DNA from: Rikenella microfusus
GTDB lineage: Bacteria > Bacteroidota > Bacteroidia > Bacteroidales > Tenuifilaceae
Reading direction: 5' to 3'
Length of the DNA: 64,000 bases
Assembly: GCA_020722565.1 (NCBI GenBank)
Contig: DYKO01000004.1
Location: 127,643 to 191,642 of the forward strand
Below, piece after piece: positions 45,056-54,216 of the stretch. Numbering within the stretch: the first letter of the stretch is position 1; each line of letters begins with the position of its first letter. Below the pieces are notes generated by a model. That model was not told where the DNA came from, did not search any database, and saw nothing but the letters and a program-made list of their open reading frames with translations. Position numbers and translations under genes: made by a program.

Positions 45056-46993
45056 ATGAAAATCTCTAATGTTAAGAATGCCATTGCTTTATTGTCAATT
45101 GCTCTTGCTGTTGCAATTGGAACCTCCAAAGAGGCCTATACACAAAACGAAGCCCAAGATACCAATGCGGCAAAATCGGTGAATGGGTTACTCAAACTTT
45201 TAAACCGACCCGATGACTCTTTGAAGGTGGTTGCTCTTAAGCTACTATGCTGGGACTACCGCAATAGTGACCCCAAAAAAGCTATTGATTTTGGGCAAAA
45301 AGCCGTAACACTGGCTCAAAAACTCAATCTCAACTACGAACTTTCCGATTCCTACAACCGTTTAGGTATCGCCTACAGAAATAAGGGAAGATATGCTCAA
45401 GCTCTGGATTGCTACTTTAAGGGGATGGAAGTATCTCGGCAGCATGGCTATGACAAGATCTTGGCGTTTCAGTATAATAACCTATCCGATTTATACAACC
45501 GGCTCGATTTATATGAGCGTGCACTTGAATTTGGGAGAAGAGCGCTAGATGTTTCGCAAAAAATAAACGACGATTACACTACTGCATACATATACAACAT
45601 ATTAGGGACGATTTATAAGAATAAAAACCTCTTTGATTCGGCTTTTATAAATTTTTTCAAATCACTGGAGCTACGAAAAAAGATTGGCTTCAGTCCTGGG
45701 ATTGCAACATCCTACCTCAACATTGGAAGCGTGCTACTTAAGATGCAGAATTACGACAGTAGCATGAAGAACCTTGCCCTGGCCAGAGATATTTATGAAT
45801 CCAACAACGATATTCAGGGTCTGATGCAGGTGTATCTCCTCCAAGGTATCCTTTACAATAAAACTAGGGAACCAAACAAGGCTATTCATTGCTTCAACCA
45901 AAGCTTAAAACTAAATGAAAAGTTTAACGATTTAAATGTTTCTCGCGATGCCCATCGTGGATTAAGTGAAGCTTACGCAGAGCAAACCTACTACCAAAAG
46001 GCTTATATCCTTAATAAATTTGCCTTTGAAATTAACGATAGCATAACAACCAACCAGGATGTTGAGAAATTAACTCAACTCACAGAAGCGCTCCGATTTG
46101 AAGAGCAACTTAATGTTCAAAAAGAAAGGGAAAAGGCTCTCGCAGAAAAACTAGTATACCAGCGTAATTTAATAAGGTTATACATTGCCATCATTCTTCT
46201 GCTTACCATAATCGTGGGACTAAGTATTTACTTTTACATTAAACAAAGCAAGAACGTTCGACTTTTACAAATCCAAAAGGATGAAATTAACAAGTTGAAC
46301 AACACAAAGGATAAGTTTTTCTCCATACTTGCACATGATTTGAAGAACCAGATTACCTCAATATTAGCCATAGCCCAAATGATGAAAGAAAAAAGCATAG
46401 CGTTGGGAGATGAGAATCTTATCCAAATGTCCCGTAGGTTGTATGCCCTTGGCTTTTCCACCAACGATTTGTTGGAGAACATACTCAACTGGATAAAAGT
46501 ACAAGGCAATCAACTTAAAATTAAGGCATCGCGAGTTAACCTAAGCGAGCTAGCCGAAAAAGTTACACTAACCCAAAAGCCAACAGCCGAAATAAAAATG
46601 GTTGGGCTAATAAATAAAATTGATGCAGATATCAACCTTAACACCGATTCTGACATGTTGGGAACAATACTTCGGAATCTGATTTCAAATGCTATAAAGT
46701 TTTCCTATCCTGGCGGAAAAATTGAAATTGATGCATTTATTAAGGGAAAAATCTTTGAGATTCAGGTTACCGATTATGGTATTGGCATGGATGAGACACA
46801 GATTAAAAGGCTCTTGGATCCAACTCAAGTTGATTCCACGCCTGGTACCCAAAAGGAACAGGGAAGTGGGCTGGGCTTGTTAATCAGCAAGAACCTGATT
46901 AACGATTTGGGAGGATACTTAAAAATTGACAGCCTACCCCAAAGGGGGAGTGTTTTTAGTATTATTCTGCCAGCGGAGCTAGTTGCTAGTTAA
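45056..46993 (+). CDS. TPR-repeat sensor histidine kinase
   Basis: 645 residues. A signal peptide or membrane anchor (1-28) is followed by about six tetratricopeptide repeats in the periplasm (about 60-330), a coiled coil, a membrane helix (about 372-395), then the kinase core: H-box SILAHDLKNQITSI (His427), N box MLGTILRNLISNAIKFS, DYGIGMD and GSGLGLLISK. No response regulator is adjacent; the nearest orphan is the LytTR regulator at 51.8-52.5 kb. Possible -33/-7 elements (TTG 45010, TATCTTTA 45034) lie just upstream. Its stop overlaps convergent trkA. Confidence 0.92.
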   Translation: MKISNVKNAIALLSIALAVAIGTSKEAYTQNEAQDTNAAKSVNGLLKLLNRPDDSLKVVALKLLCWDYRNSDPKKAIDFGQKAVTLAQKLNLNYELSDSYNRLGIAYRNKGRYAQALDCYFKGMEVSRQHGYDKILAFQYNNLSDLYNRLDLYERALEFGRRALDVSQKINDDYTTAYIYNILGTIYKNKNLFDSAFINFFKSLELRKKIGFSPGIATSYLNIGSVLLKMQNYDSSMKNLALARDIYESNNDIQGLMQVYLLQGILYNKTREPNKAIHCFNQSLKLNEKFNDLNVSRDAHRGLSEAYAEQTYYQKAYILNKFAFEINDSITTNQDVEKLTQLTEALRFEEQLNVQKEREKALAEKLVYQRNLIRLYIAIILLLTIIVGLSIYFYIKQSKNVRLLQIQKDEINKLNNTKDKFFSILAHDLKNQITSILAIAQMMKEKSIALGDENLIQMSRRLYALGFSTNDLLENILNWIKVQGNQLKIKASRVNLSELAEKVTLTQKPTAEIKMVGLINKIDADINLNTDSDMLGTILRNLISNAIKFSYPGGKIEIDAFIKGKIFEIQVTDYGIGMDETQIKRLLDPTQVDSTPGTQKEQGSGLGLLISKNLINDLGGYLKIDSLPQRGSVFSIILPAELVAS

Positions 46994-48326
46994 AGTAACG
47001 GCCTACCTTATTAATAGCCGTGGGTAGAGCAAAAACCACCACTCTGTCGTAGGGCTTAATTTCAGTATCACCCTTGGCAATATAAGCCAAATCGCCACGA
47101 ACAACGCCACCCACAATGGCGTCCTTAGGGAATCCAATATCCTTCAATTTCCCCTTGGTAATGGGTGCACCAGGTTTTACTATAAACTCAAGTACTTCGG
47201 CATCGGAACCTGTAAGACATTTGATGGCTGACACATCGGTACTCATGGTGTAGCGAAATATGCGGCTGGCGGTAATAAGCTTTTTATTTATCACCGTATC
47301 AACACCAATGCTTTCGGCTAAGCGTATGTAGTTGATATTTTCAATTTCGGCTATGGTTTTTTTAACCCCCATGCGCTTGGCAATAATACATGACAAAATG
47401 TTGGTTTCGGAGTCACCCGTAACGGCCACAAAAGCATCCATGTACTGAAGGCCCTCCTCAATAAGTAGGTCAGTATCGCGGCCATCGCCATTTATAACAA
47501 GAGCATTCTTAAACTGGGCTGCCAGCATGGCACTTTTATCCGGGTCAACCTCAATAATTTTTACGTTTATTGTTTTTTCCAACTCAGTGGCCAAATGAAT
47601 GGCAACGCGGCTACCCCCTAGTATCATCAGATTATTTACGTCGATATTCTTTTTGCCAATGTACTCCAGCATCTCCTTAATTCCCTTCTGATTGGCAATA
47701 ACGTAAACCAAATCATTTACCTTAAACTGGTCGTTTCCGCGGGGAATAATGGTTTCCCCTTCGCGCGATATGGCAACCGCTCTGTAATCGAGCTGCTGAA
47801 CATTTTTTGTGGCTTGAATAAGAGTGTTATCAACCACCGGGGAATCCTCTTCAAGCCTGAAAACCAAAAGCGACAGTTTCCCTCCGGAAAAATCAACAAA
47901 CTCCGTAGAGCTGGTTTGCCCCAAAAGCGATATGACCTCTCGGGCTGCCAATCGTTCGGGGTAAATCAGCGAATCTATTCCCAGGTTTAGAAATATTTCC
48001 TTGTTGTTGGGCTGAAGGTACTCCCATTTATCGATGCGCGCAATAACTTTTTTTGCTCCTAATTTTTTGGCAAGGGTGGCTGAAACAATATTGGTCTCCT
48101 CGGAGTGAGCAACTGCAATAAAAAGGTCGGCCTTCTTTATGTTGGCCTCCTTGAGCACCCCAAATGATGTAGCTGAGCCTTTAATAGTTAAAACATCTGC
48201 CGATTCGGTAACGTGAGCTAGCATTTCCTCATCGGGGTCGATAATCGTAACGTCGTGATACTCCTTGGCAAGCATCTTGGCTAGATGCGTTCCAACCTCA
48301 CCGGCACCAACTACAATGATATTCAT
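46986..48326 (-). CDS. trkA: Trk potassium uptake regulatory subunit TrkA
   Basis: Peripheral NAD-binding gating ring of the Trk K+ transporter. 446 residues with two repeats, each an RCK-N Rossmann domain (MNIIVVGAGEVGTHLAKML at the start, and NLMILGGSRVAIHLATELE near 230) followed by an RCK-C domain. The membrane partner trkH is not in the window. The 260 bases upstream (48327-48587) are AT-rich with a possible -7 box (TACATTTG, minus strand, 48397-48390) and nothing else I can name. Confidence 0.95.
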   Translation of the reverse strand: MNIIVVGAGEVGTHLAKMLAKEYHDVTIIDPDEEMLAHVTESADVLTIKGSATSFGVLKEANIKKADLFIAVAHSEETNIVSATLAKKLGAKKVIARIDKWEYLQPNNKEIFLNLGIDSLIYPERLAAREVISLLGQTSSTEFVDFSGGKLSLLVFRLEEDSPVVDNTLIQATKNVQQLDYRAVAISREGETIIPRGNDQFKVNDLVYVIANQKGIKEMLEYIGKKNIDVNNLMILGGSRVAIHLATELEKTINVKIIEVDPDKSAMLAAQFKNALVINGDGRDTDLLIEEGLQYMDAFVAVTGDSETNILSCIIAKRMGVKKTIAEIENINYIRLAESIGVDTVINKKLITASRIFRYTMSTDVSAIKCLTGSDAEVLEFIVKPGAPITKGKLKDIGFPKDAIVGGVVRGDLAYIAKGDTEIKPYDRVVVFALPTAINKVGRYFN

Positions 48327-48587
48327 CTTTGTAAGTATCTAATATTATAAAATTACAATAGGCGGCTATACTTTACAAATAATTCTTAACAAATGTATGT
48401 TGCTTATAATTAACTTATTAGTCAACCCTTTGTCTAATTTTTTGTAAAAAAATAATTTGCAAAGTAACTTAAAAATTAAACCATTTAAATAAAATCAATG
48501 TAAATATCTTTTAAATAAATGCAAGGCGACTATTAACATACCTGTTGAACTGCGATTATCCGAAAATTAATTATAAGTATTCATAAA

Positions 48588-50696
48588 CTAAGGTTTCCAA
48601 CTTAGAACATATGCCCCCTGATTCCGTATATTATGCACGATACACTCCTCCATTACCATTTTAGGTGCAACCCTATTTGCCTGCCTAATACTGAAACCGG
48701 GATCTATCACTGTAACTTTTGGTTTAATTAATTCAAGCAACTGCGATGAGGAGTACTTATTCAGTATTAAGATATCAACCCCTAACCTCTTGTCCGATTT
48801 CAAGTTCCTAACACTGTAGCTATATGGCAAAGCAATCATTTTGTTGGAATAAATAATTAGCGCCAATCCCGATTTTACATACAACTTAAAACCTTGGGGT
48901 GTGCCAATATATGGGGAACTCCCTAATTGTATTTCAACCGGATTAGCAATCGATCTGTTGCGAAGGTAACTTTGGGTCCCAAACTTCATGGTTTTCTGCT
49001 CAATGGTATCAACCGCAAAAAACACAGGTTCCCCAAATTGATTGATGCATAGTATTGAGCTCCGCGGTAATGACAGCACCGCTATCTCATTAGTTTTTTT
49101 AATTTCCACTTGATGAAGTGCGGATAGGCCAAAAATGGCAATAATACAAACCATGGCCGCATGCAGCTGAGATGATTTTCTTTGAGCTATGTATATCAAC
49201 AAAAACAATAGAAAAAGTGAAAGGAATAGAACCTGCCATTTATCAAAATAGATATTAGTAATGGAAGAAAATGGGATTGTTTGAATTATGGACAGGCCTT
49301 TATTAAGTAATGAGATTAACCAGCCCAAAAATTTAAATAAAACAAATGCTACCGGCTTTACCCATGACAAAGACAGTGCAATAACTGCTAGGTAAAGAAT
49401 AAGTGTTGCTAAAGGTATTGCTAAAAGATTTGTAACTAAGAAAAGCGCAGGGAATTGTCCAAAATTGTAAAGCGATATGGGGAGGGTAAGAAATTGGGCC
49501 GCTACTGAAACGGCAACTAAAGCCCAAATGTAACCAAGAATTTTGTTTCGAATAACCAGCAATGAAAAAATGGGATGATAAAAGAGTAATATCGAAAGCA
49601 CTGCGGCAAACGACAGCTGAAAACCTAAATTAAAAAGATTATTCGGGTTAACTACGAGTAATAAAAATGCTGCGGCGCCAAGGGTATTAAAGGTATTGGT
49701 TCTTAGTCCGGCCATTTGGCCTACTATAAAAAGGGAAAACATAAATGTAGCCCTGATAACCGAAGGTGATAGCCCGGTAATAACCGCATAGCACCACAGC
49801 AAAAATAGCGCCAGCAATACCCTTAATATTCGCCATCCCCTACTTTTAGGGAGCGCCGAGAGTAAAACCGCAATTAACCCAAAGATTAATCCAACATGCA
49901 AACCCGAAACAGCAAGAATGTGCATTGCACCAACCGATGAATAAACCTGCCGTAGCTCATCATCTAGCAACGATTTGTACCCTATAAGCAAGGCCGATAC
50001 CACTGCCAGTTCATCGTTCCGAATGCCATTTTTTTTAAAAGTACCAATCACCCAGTTCCTAATGGCGTATGCCATTTTAAAAATGGTTTTTGGTTGGCTT
50101 CCAACCTTTAACCACGAACCCTCCCCAACCGAAACACTGTATTCAATTCCCTGAAGCTGCATGTATCGCTTCATATCAAACTGAAACGGATTTGGAGGAG
50201 GGGTAAAACGCTTAGGCTTAGCCCGAACAGCAATCAAATCGCCATAGGATAATGTATGTACAAGCGAATCGCTAGCAGAGAAATATACTAACACTGGAAC
50301 ATCCTCACTTAATGTTCCTGAACTTAGTAGGTGTATAACGCTAGCACTTGATTTTATTGACTGAGAAGAAATTACCGGTTCATCAGCTAGGCGAATTACC
50401 ATTTGAAGTGGCTCATCAACATGTAGGGTCTGATTAGGTCGATTGATATAAACTAATACACATCCGGTATATAAAAGAAAGATATTTAATGCAAAACCAT
50501 AAACCCAACGGAAACGCCAATTTTCTGCCAACCATGAACCAATTAGCAACAAAATAAGGGTCAAAAGAACGAACAAAAATGGATGAAAAGTACCTCCACT
50601 TATCGAGAAGGAATCTTCGATAATTATGCCGGTGGCAAGCGGAATAAACAACCGCAAAAAGGGTACCTCGTGCAGGCTTTCGGGTGTGTGAAGCAT
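48588..50696 (-). CDS. comEC: ComEC/Rec2-family DNA-uptake membrane protein
   Basis: 702 residues. DUF4131-type N-terminal region with three membrane segments and a beta domain (about 30-200), then the polytopic Competence domain with VGAMHILAVSGLHVGLIFG, TGLSPSVIRATFMF and SFAAVLSILLFYHP. The family makes the inner-membrane channel for single-stranded DNA in transformation. The C-terminal part (about 510-702) is a poorly conserved remnant without the metallo-beta-lactamase His/Asp motif. A hairpin lies directly against its ATG (see entry). It follows def by 64 bases. Confidence 0.9.
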   Translation of the reverse strand: MLHTPESLHEVPFLRLFIPLATGIIIEDSFSISGGTFHPFLFVLLTLILLLIGSWLAENWRFRWVYGFALNIFLLYTGCVLVYINRPNQTLHVDEPLQMVIRLADEPVISSQSIKSSASVIHLLSSGTLSEDVPVLVYFSASDSLVHTLSYGDLIAVRAKPKRFTPPPNPFQFDMKRYMQLQGIEYSVSVGEGSWLKVGSQPKTIFKMAYAIRNWVIGTFKKNGIRNDELAVVSALLIGYKSLLDDELRQVYSSVGAMHILAVSGLHVGLIFGLIAVLLSALPKSRGWRILRVLLALFLLWCYAVITGLSPSVIRATFMFSLFIVGQMAGLRTNTFNTLGAAAFLLLVVNPNNLFNLGFQLSFAAVLSILLFYHPIFSLLVIRNKILGYIWALVAVSVAAQFLTLPISLYNFGQFPALFLVTNLLAIPLATLILYLAVIALSLSWVKPVAFVLFKFLGWLISLLNKGLSIIQTIPFSSITNIYFDKWQVLFLSLFLLFLLIYIAQRKSSQLHAAMVCIIAIFGLSALHQVEIKKTNEIAVLSLPRSSILCINQFGEPVFFAVDTIEQKTMKFGTQSYLRNRSIANPVEIQLGSSPYIGTPQGFKLYVKSGLALIIYSNKMIALPYSYSVRNLKSDKRLGVDILILNKYSSSQLLELIKPKVTVIDPGFSIRQANRVAPKMVMEECIVHNIRNQGAYVLSWKP

Positions 50697-50730
50697 AAAT
50701 GCCGTAACTAAATGTTAAATTACGGCATTT
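50697..50730 (-). promoter_or_regulatory. Hairpin abutting the comEC start codon
   Basis: AAATGCCGTAA (50697-50707 on the plus strand) and TTACGGCATTT (50720-50730) form a perfect 11-bp stem with a 12-base loop. In the minus-strand mRNA the 3' arm ends exactly one base before the comEC ATG (50696), so the ribosome-binding region would be double-stranded. The U-rich run that would make it a terminator lies on the plus-strand side, where no gene precedes it. It may instead end the def transcript weakly. Confidence 0.5.
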
Positions 50731-50760
50731 TTATTTTTTGAAAAAATTTTTTTTGATTAG

Positions 50761-51315
50761 CTACTTTGCCAGCTTATACTTATACCCAACTGACAACTTC
50801 CCTCTGGCAATGGCATTTAACCTTGATTTTAATAGCTGACGGCGAATTGGCGACACTCTATCGGTAAAAAGAATACCATCAAGATGATCATGCTCATGTT
50901 GAATGATACGTGCTGCCATACCATCGAACACCTCCTCATGCTCCACAAAATTTTCGTCGCAGTATCGCATCCTTATTTTGGTTTCCCTGTCCACATCTTC
51001 ATGCAGACCTGGGATACTTAAACACCCCTCGTTATAGGTCGATATATCACCAAATCGCTCAAGAATATGGGCATTTATGAAAGCCTTTCGGAAATCCTTT
51101 AATTTAGGTTCATCTTCTGCCAAAGGTGAACCATCAATAACAAACAAACGAATGGAAAGGCCAATTTGCGGTGCAGCCAATCCAATACCATCGGATTGCT
51201 CCATGGTTTCAAACATATCAACAATTATTTCTTTTAAGCCTGGGTGTTCAGGAGTGATATCCTGAGCAACTTTTCTTAAAACAGGTGAACCGTAAATGTA
51301 AACTGGTCGTATCAT
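50761..51315 (-). CDS. def: Peptide deformylase
   Basis: Removes the formyl group from new proteins. 184 residues with all three metal/active-site motifs: GIGLAAPQIG (about 50), EGCLSIPG with the metal Cys (about 100) and QHEHDHLDGILF with the two metal His and catalytic Glu (about 143). It lies 21 bases downstream of ruvX on the same strand. Confidence 0.97.
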   Translation of the reverse strand: MIRPVYIYGSPVLRKVAQDITPEHPGLKEIIVDMFETMEQSDGIGLAAPQIGLSIRLFVIDGSPLAEDEPKLKDFRKAFINAHILERFGDISTYNEGCLSIPGLHEDVDRETKIRMRYCDENFVEHEEVFDGMAARIIQHEHDHLDGILFTDRVSPIRRQLLKSRLNAIARGKLSVGYKYKLAK

Positions 51316-51336
51316 TTTTATAATTAAAAATATGTA

Positions 51337-51759
51337 TTAATGTTTAAACGACAAACCCTCTAAATAGGTTTGAAGAATTATGGCTGCACTTATCTTATCA
51401 ACATTCCATTTATCTTGCCTATCTTTCTTTTTCATACCACCATCAATCATGGCCCTATGGGCAAGTTTAGATGTAAACCGCTCATCTATCCATTCAATAG
51501 GGAGCTGAGGTAGTTTTTTATTTATTGACCTAACAACTGGGTTGATGTAACTAACAGCTTCAGAAGGGGAATTGTTCATTTGCTTGGGAAGGCCAACCAC
51601 CAACAAATCTACCGCTTCCTTTTGAATATATGAATTTAAAAAATCTACCACTTTATGAGTGGGAATGGTATCATAAGGCGAAGCAATAATCCTTAGCGGA
51701 TCGGTCATTGCTACTCCCGTTCTTTTTCGTCCAATATCCAGTGCTATTATTCTTCCCAA
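51337..51759 (-). CDS. ruvX: YqgF/RuvX RNase H-fold nuclease (putative Holliday-junction resolvase/pre-16S nuclease)
   Basis: 140 residues, standard length. RNase H-like fold with the first acidic motif IIALDIGRKRTGVAMTD, the middle VGLPKQMNNSPS and the last catalytic region EWIDERFTSKLAHR plus KKDRQDKWNVDKISAAIIL. Relatives process 16S rRNA precursors and were proposed as Holliday-junction resolvases. It is co-directional with def, and follows the LytTR regulator by 13 bases. Confidence 0.94.
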   Translation of the reverse strand: MGRIIALDIGRKRTGVAMTDPLRIIASPYDTIPTHKVVDFLNSYIQKEAVDLLVVGLPKQMNNSPSEAVSYINPVVRSINKKLPQLPIEWIDERFTSKLAHRAMIDGGMKKKDRQDKWNVDKISAAIILQTYLEGLSFKH

Positions 51760-51772
51760 AACTTCTAAGGGT

Positions 51773-52525
51773 TTACTTTAAAATATTTTCGATTCGCCTA
51801 TTTAGACTGGCAAGATACTTGGGGTTAATGGGAAGGGTCATCTTGTTCTTCAATTCGATAATGCCTTTAGAGCCGCTGGTTATTTTGCGAACCATTTCCA
51901 GATTTAGCAGTTGATTTTGGTTGACAAGGGCAAAATTTCGTTCCTCAAGCAGCTTAGAAAGTTCCGAGAACGAATTAAATACCTCCAACGAAGATCCATC
52001 GGTAAACGTTACTAGGGTACCCGCGGGAACGCTTTCAACAAAAAGTATATTAGAAATGCTTAAGCACTCGTACTGGTCGGGAGCTTGTACCACCAACTTT
52101 TGAGGAATTATATTCTTGATATTCTCAAACAGGGCATAATACTTATTACGTCCATCAAAACTGGAGTAGCGACGGTTAACCACCTTTTCCAGAGCAGCAT
52201 GTAGCTCATCAACCTCAATGGGTTTAAGCAGGTAATCGATTGCACTATACTTAAAAGCCTTAATGGCATAGTTGTTATATGCGGTAATAAAGATAACATC
52301 GAAGTTGCGATGAGGACAGCCCTCAAGAAACTCAAAACCATTGCCCCCTGGCATCTCGATATCCAGTAAAACAATATCGGGATTAAGCTGGGTAACCATC
52401 TCAATACCCTCACGAGCCGAATGGGCAACACCTAAAATATCGATATGTTGCTCGAAACGGCCAATAAGTAACTCAAGTGTTCTCAACGAGGCAATTTCGT
52501 CGTCGATAATAAGTGCTTTTAGCAT
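51773..52525 (-). CDS. LytTR-family response regulator
   Basis: 250 residues. Receiver domain at 1-120 with acidic pair IIDDE, phosphoacceptor in IVLLDIEMPGGNG (about Asp55) and LLKPIEVDEL; LytTR DNA-binding domain at about 145-248 (ISNILFVESVPAGTLVTFTD, partly quoted, then NFALVNQNQLLNLEMV and LPINPKYLASLNRRI). No kinase is adjacent; LytTR regulators usually pair with HisKA-7TM or TPR-type His_kinase proteins. It starts a minus-strand run with ruvX and def. Confidence 0.94.
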   Translation of the reverse strand: MLKALIIDDEIASLRTLELLIGRFEQHIDILGVAHSAREGIEMVTQLNPDIVLLDIEMPGGNGFEFLEGCPHRNFDVIFITAYNNYAIKAFKYSAIDYLLKPIEVDELHAALEKVVNRRYSSFDGRNKYYALFENIKNIIPQKLVVQAPDQYECLSISNILFVESVPAGTLVTFTDGSSLEVFNSFSELSKLLEERNFALVNQNQLLNLEMVRKITSGSKGIIELKNKMTLPINPKYLASLNRRIENILK

Positions 52526-52548
52526 GACTGTTGGATATAGATATTTTG

Positions 52549-52556
52549 CAAATATA
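52549..52556 (-). promoter_or_regulatory. Perfect -7 box upstream of the LytTR regulator
   Basis: On the minus strand TATATTTG, a perfect TAnnTTTG box, lies 23 bases before the LytTR ATG. There is no TTG at the usual upstream distance. Confidence 0.35.
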
Positions 52557-52683
52557 ATTCATTTTAGTATAAGGACTTAACATATACCCTTTCGAATATT
52601 GATCCTTTACAGTATCATTGATTTTAAACTGTTTTTATGCAATAAAGTTTCTATGGTAAAAAAAATTGTGGGGTTAATTAGTT

Positions 52684-52708
52684 AAAAAAACGAGCGCCTG
52701 TGCGCTCG
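52684..52708 (-). terminator. Intrinsic terminator of the TSP3/EF-hand barrel gene
   Basis: On the minus strand CGAGCGC and GCGCTCG (arms 52691-52697 and 52702-52708) pair around a 4-base loop, followed by seven U residues. It closes the transcript of the two genes upstream. Confidence 0.85.
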
Positions 52709-52751
52709 AGTTTTAAATAAATTTGGTTATATATAGTGGTTAGGTTTGGGT

Positions 52752-54209
52752 TTACTGTGTGAAGAAGAACTCGTTCATATCATACAAATCCTGTAGGGTT
52801 AGGTTATTGGTACCATCAAAGTAGTCGTTTATAGCTCTTATGAGCTCATGGAACGAAATATACCCGTCGCTATCGGTATCAATATTTTTAAATCTATCGG
52901 GCAGTTTTCCGGGGGTAAATGAAAGGTTTCGCGACCAAACATGGGTTAGCGGAATTAGTTTGATTTCTTTACGCAATACCGCCTCGTTCTTCTTGCTGTA
53001 CATGGCAGCCAGTACATCGGCTGATACTTGAACGCCAGATTCATCAACAGTAGCACCCTCTGGTGTACTATTTTCCTTATCCATGTAGTCGAAAACACCG
53101 TCAAGATCGCTATCCATAGGACATCCTATTGAATCAACTTCGACACCTGTAGGCGTATCAAGGCAATCATCAAATCTATCGAAAACTCCATCACCATCAG
53201 AATCAGCGAAAAAAATTTGATAATCGTAATCTTCACCCCACATGGCAAAAACTCTCTCCACCAAAATACTTTTGGGATCGGAAAAGAGGTCGAAATTCAT
53301 GGTAAAATAGGTAAAGGCAAATAAATCGTTCATTTCATTTTTAACCGGATAACCCAGAGAGGTAGCCGTCTTTTTGTCGTAATTGTCAATTCTATCGGTA
53401 AAAGTATAATTGAAAGCTGAACCCACTCTTAGGTTAACCCTATCGGAAAGGTAAAAATCCAATCCAAAATCCAGAAGTGCCGAGAAAGTTTGCTGAGGAA
53501 TACTCCCCTGGTTAAAAAAGTCCTTTCCGGAAAGGTCAGTCTCATAGCTATCATCGAAGCGAACAATCCTGGCCCTATAGGCATTGGGACCATATTCTGC
53601 AAAATTACGAATGGTTCCATCGGACCAAAAGTAATAGTAATCGTCCGATTTTCTGTTAGTTACATTTCCCTTAGGGCTAAAGAGAATTGTAGATAATCCT
53701 ACGCCAAGAACCGGTTTAAAGCGTTTTGATGCGCCAAAAATATGCCCAAAATTATACTCTACCGATAAACCAAGTTGGAACAAGTCGGTTTTAAAAGCAG
53801 AGTTGATATAAATTGGATTTCCAAAGTCGTCAATAGGGAGGAGGGGATTATGCTGCATGGCAAAAGAAATCTTTTGGTCGTGAGCAGCAACTGAACCCAT
53901 AATAGCAAAAAAGTTCCCCCTAAAAAACTGTTTGGCATCAATGTGATAGGAAAGATTCACCTTTGCTGCAAAATTTCCGAAAAGCGGCGAACTTACGGGG
54001 TTACGTATATCACCGTAGAAATTGATATAACCTGAACCAAGAGCTATTACCGGTTTGTAGCTTGGATTTTGGACCTCAACTATGGTATCGAGCAGTGATT
54101 TAAAAAAATCCTCATCCTCCTGGGTAAAACCGAAAAAGGGGACCCCAAATGCGAGGGCCAAAACAACCAGGTAACGCTTTAAACCTCTATTTAATTTTGT
54201 TTCATTCAT
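52752..54209 (-). CDS. Outer-membrane beta-barrel protein with TSP3-type calcium repeats and an EF-hand
   Basis: 485 residues. A signal peptide (ending FFGFTQ, about 31) leads a barrel-like region of about 310 residues with repeated strand patterns. Then come thrombospondin type-3 calcium loops (DSDGDGVFDRFDDC and DSDLDGVFDYMD, about 345-385), and near the C-terminus an EF-hand, DTDSDGYISFHELIRAI (about 445). The OmpA peptidoglycan-binding domain that often follows TSP3 repeats is absent. Probably a Ca2+-binding outer-membrane protein. The SPOR-like gene ends 7 bases upstream, so the two form an operon. Confidence 0.82.
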   Translation of the reverse strand: MNETKLNRGLKRYLVVLALAFGVPFFGFTQEDEDFFKSLLDTIVEVQNPSYKPVIALGSGYINFYGDIRNPVSSPLFGNFAAKVNLSYHIDAKQFFRGNFFAIMGSVAAHDQKISFAMQHNPLLPIDDFGNPIYINSAFKTDLFQLGLSVEYNFGHIFGASKRFKPVLGVGLSTILFSPKGNVTNRKSDDYYYFWSDGTIRNFAEYGPNAYRARIVRFDDSYETDLSGKDFFNQGSIPQQTFSALLDFGLDFYLSDRVNLRVGSAFNYTFTDRIDNYDKKTATSLGYPVKNEMNDLFAFTYFTMNFDLFSDPKSILVERVFAMWGEDYDYQIFFADSDGDGVFDRFDDCLDTPTGVEVDSIGCPMDSDLDGVFDYMDKENSTPEGATVDESGVQVSADVLAAMYSKKNEAVLRKEIKLIPLTHVWSRNLSFTPGKLPDRFKNIDTDSDGYISFHELIRAINDYFDGTNNLTLQDLYDMNEFFFTQ

Positions 54210-54216
54210 GCATTAT

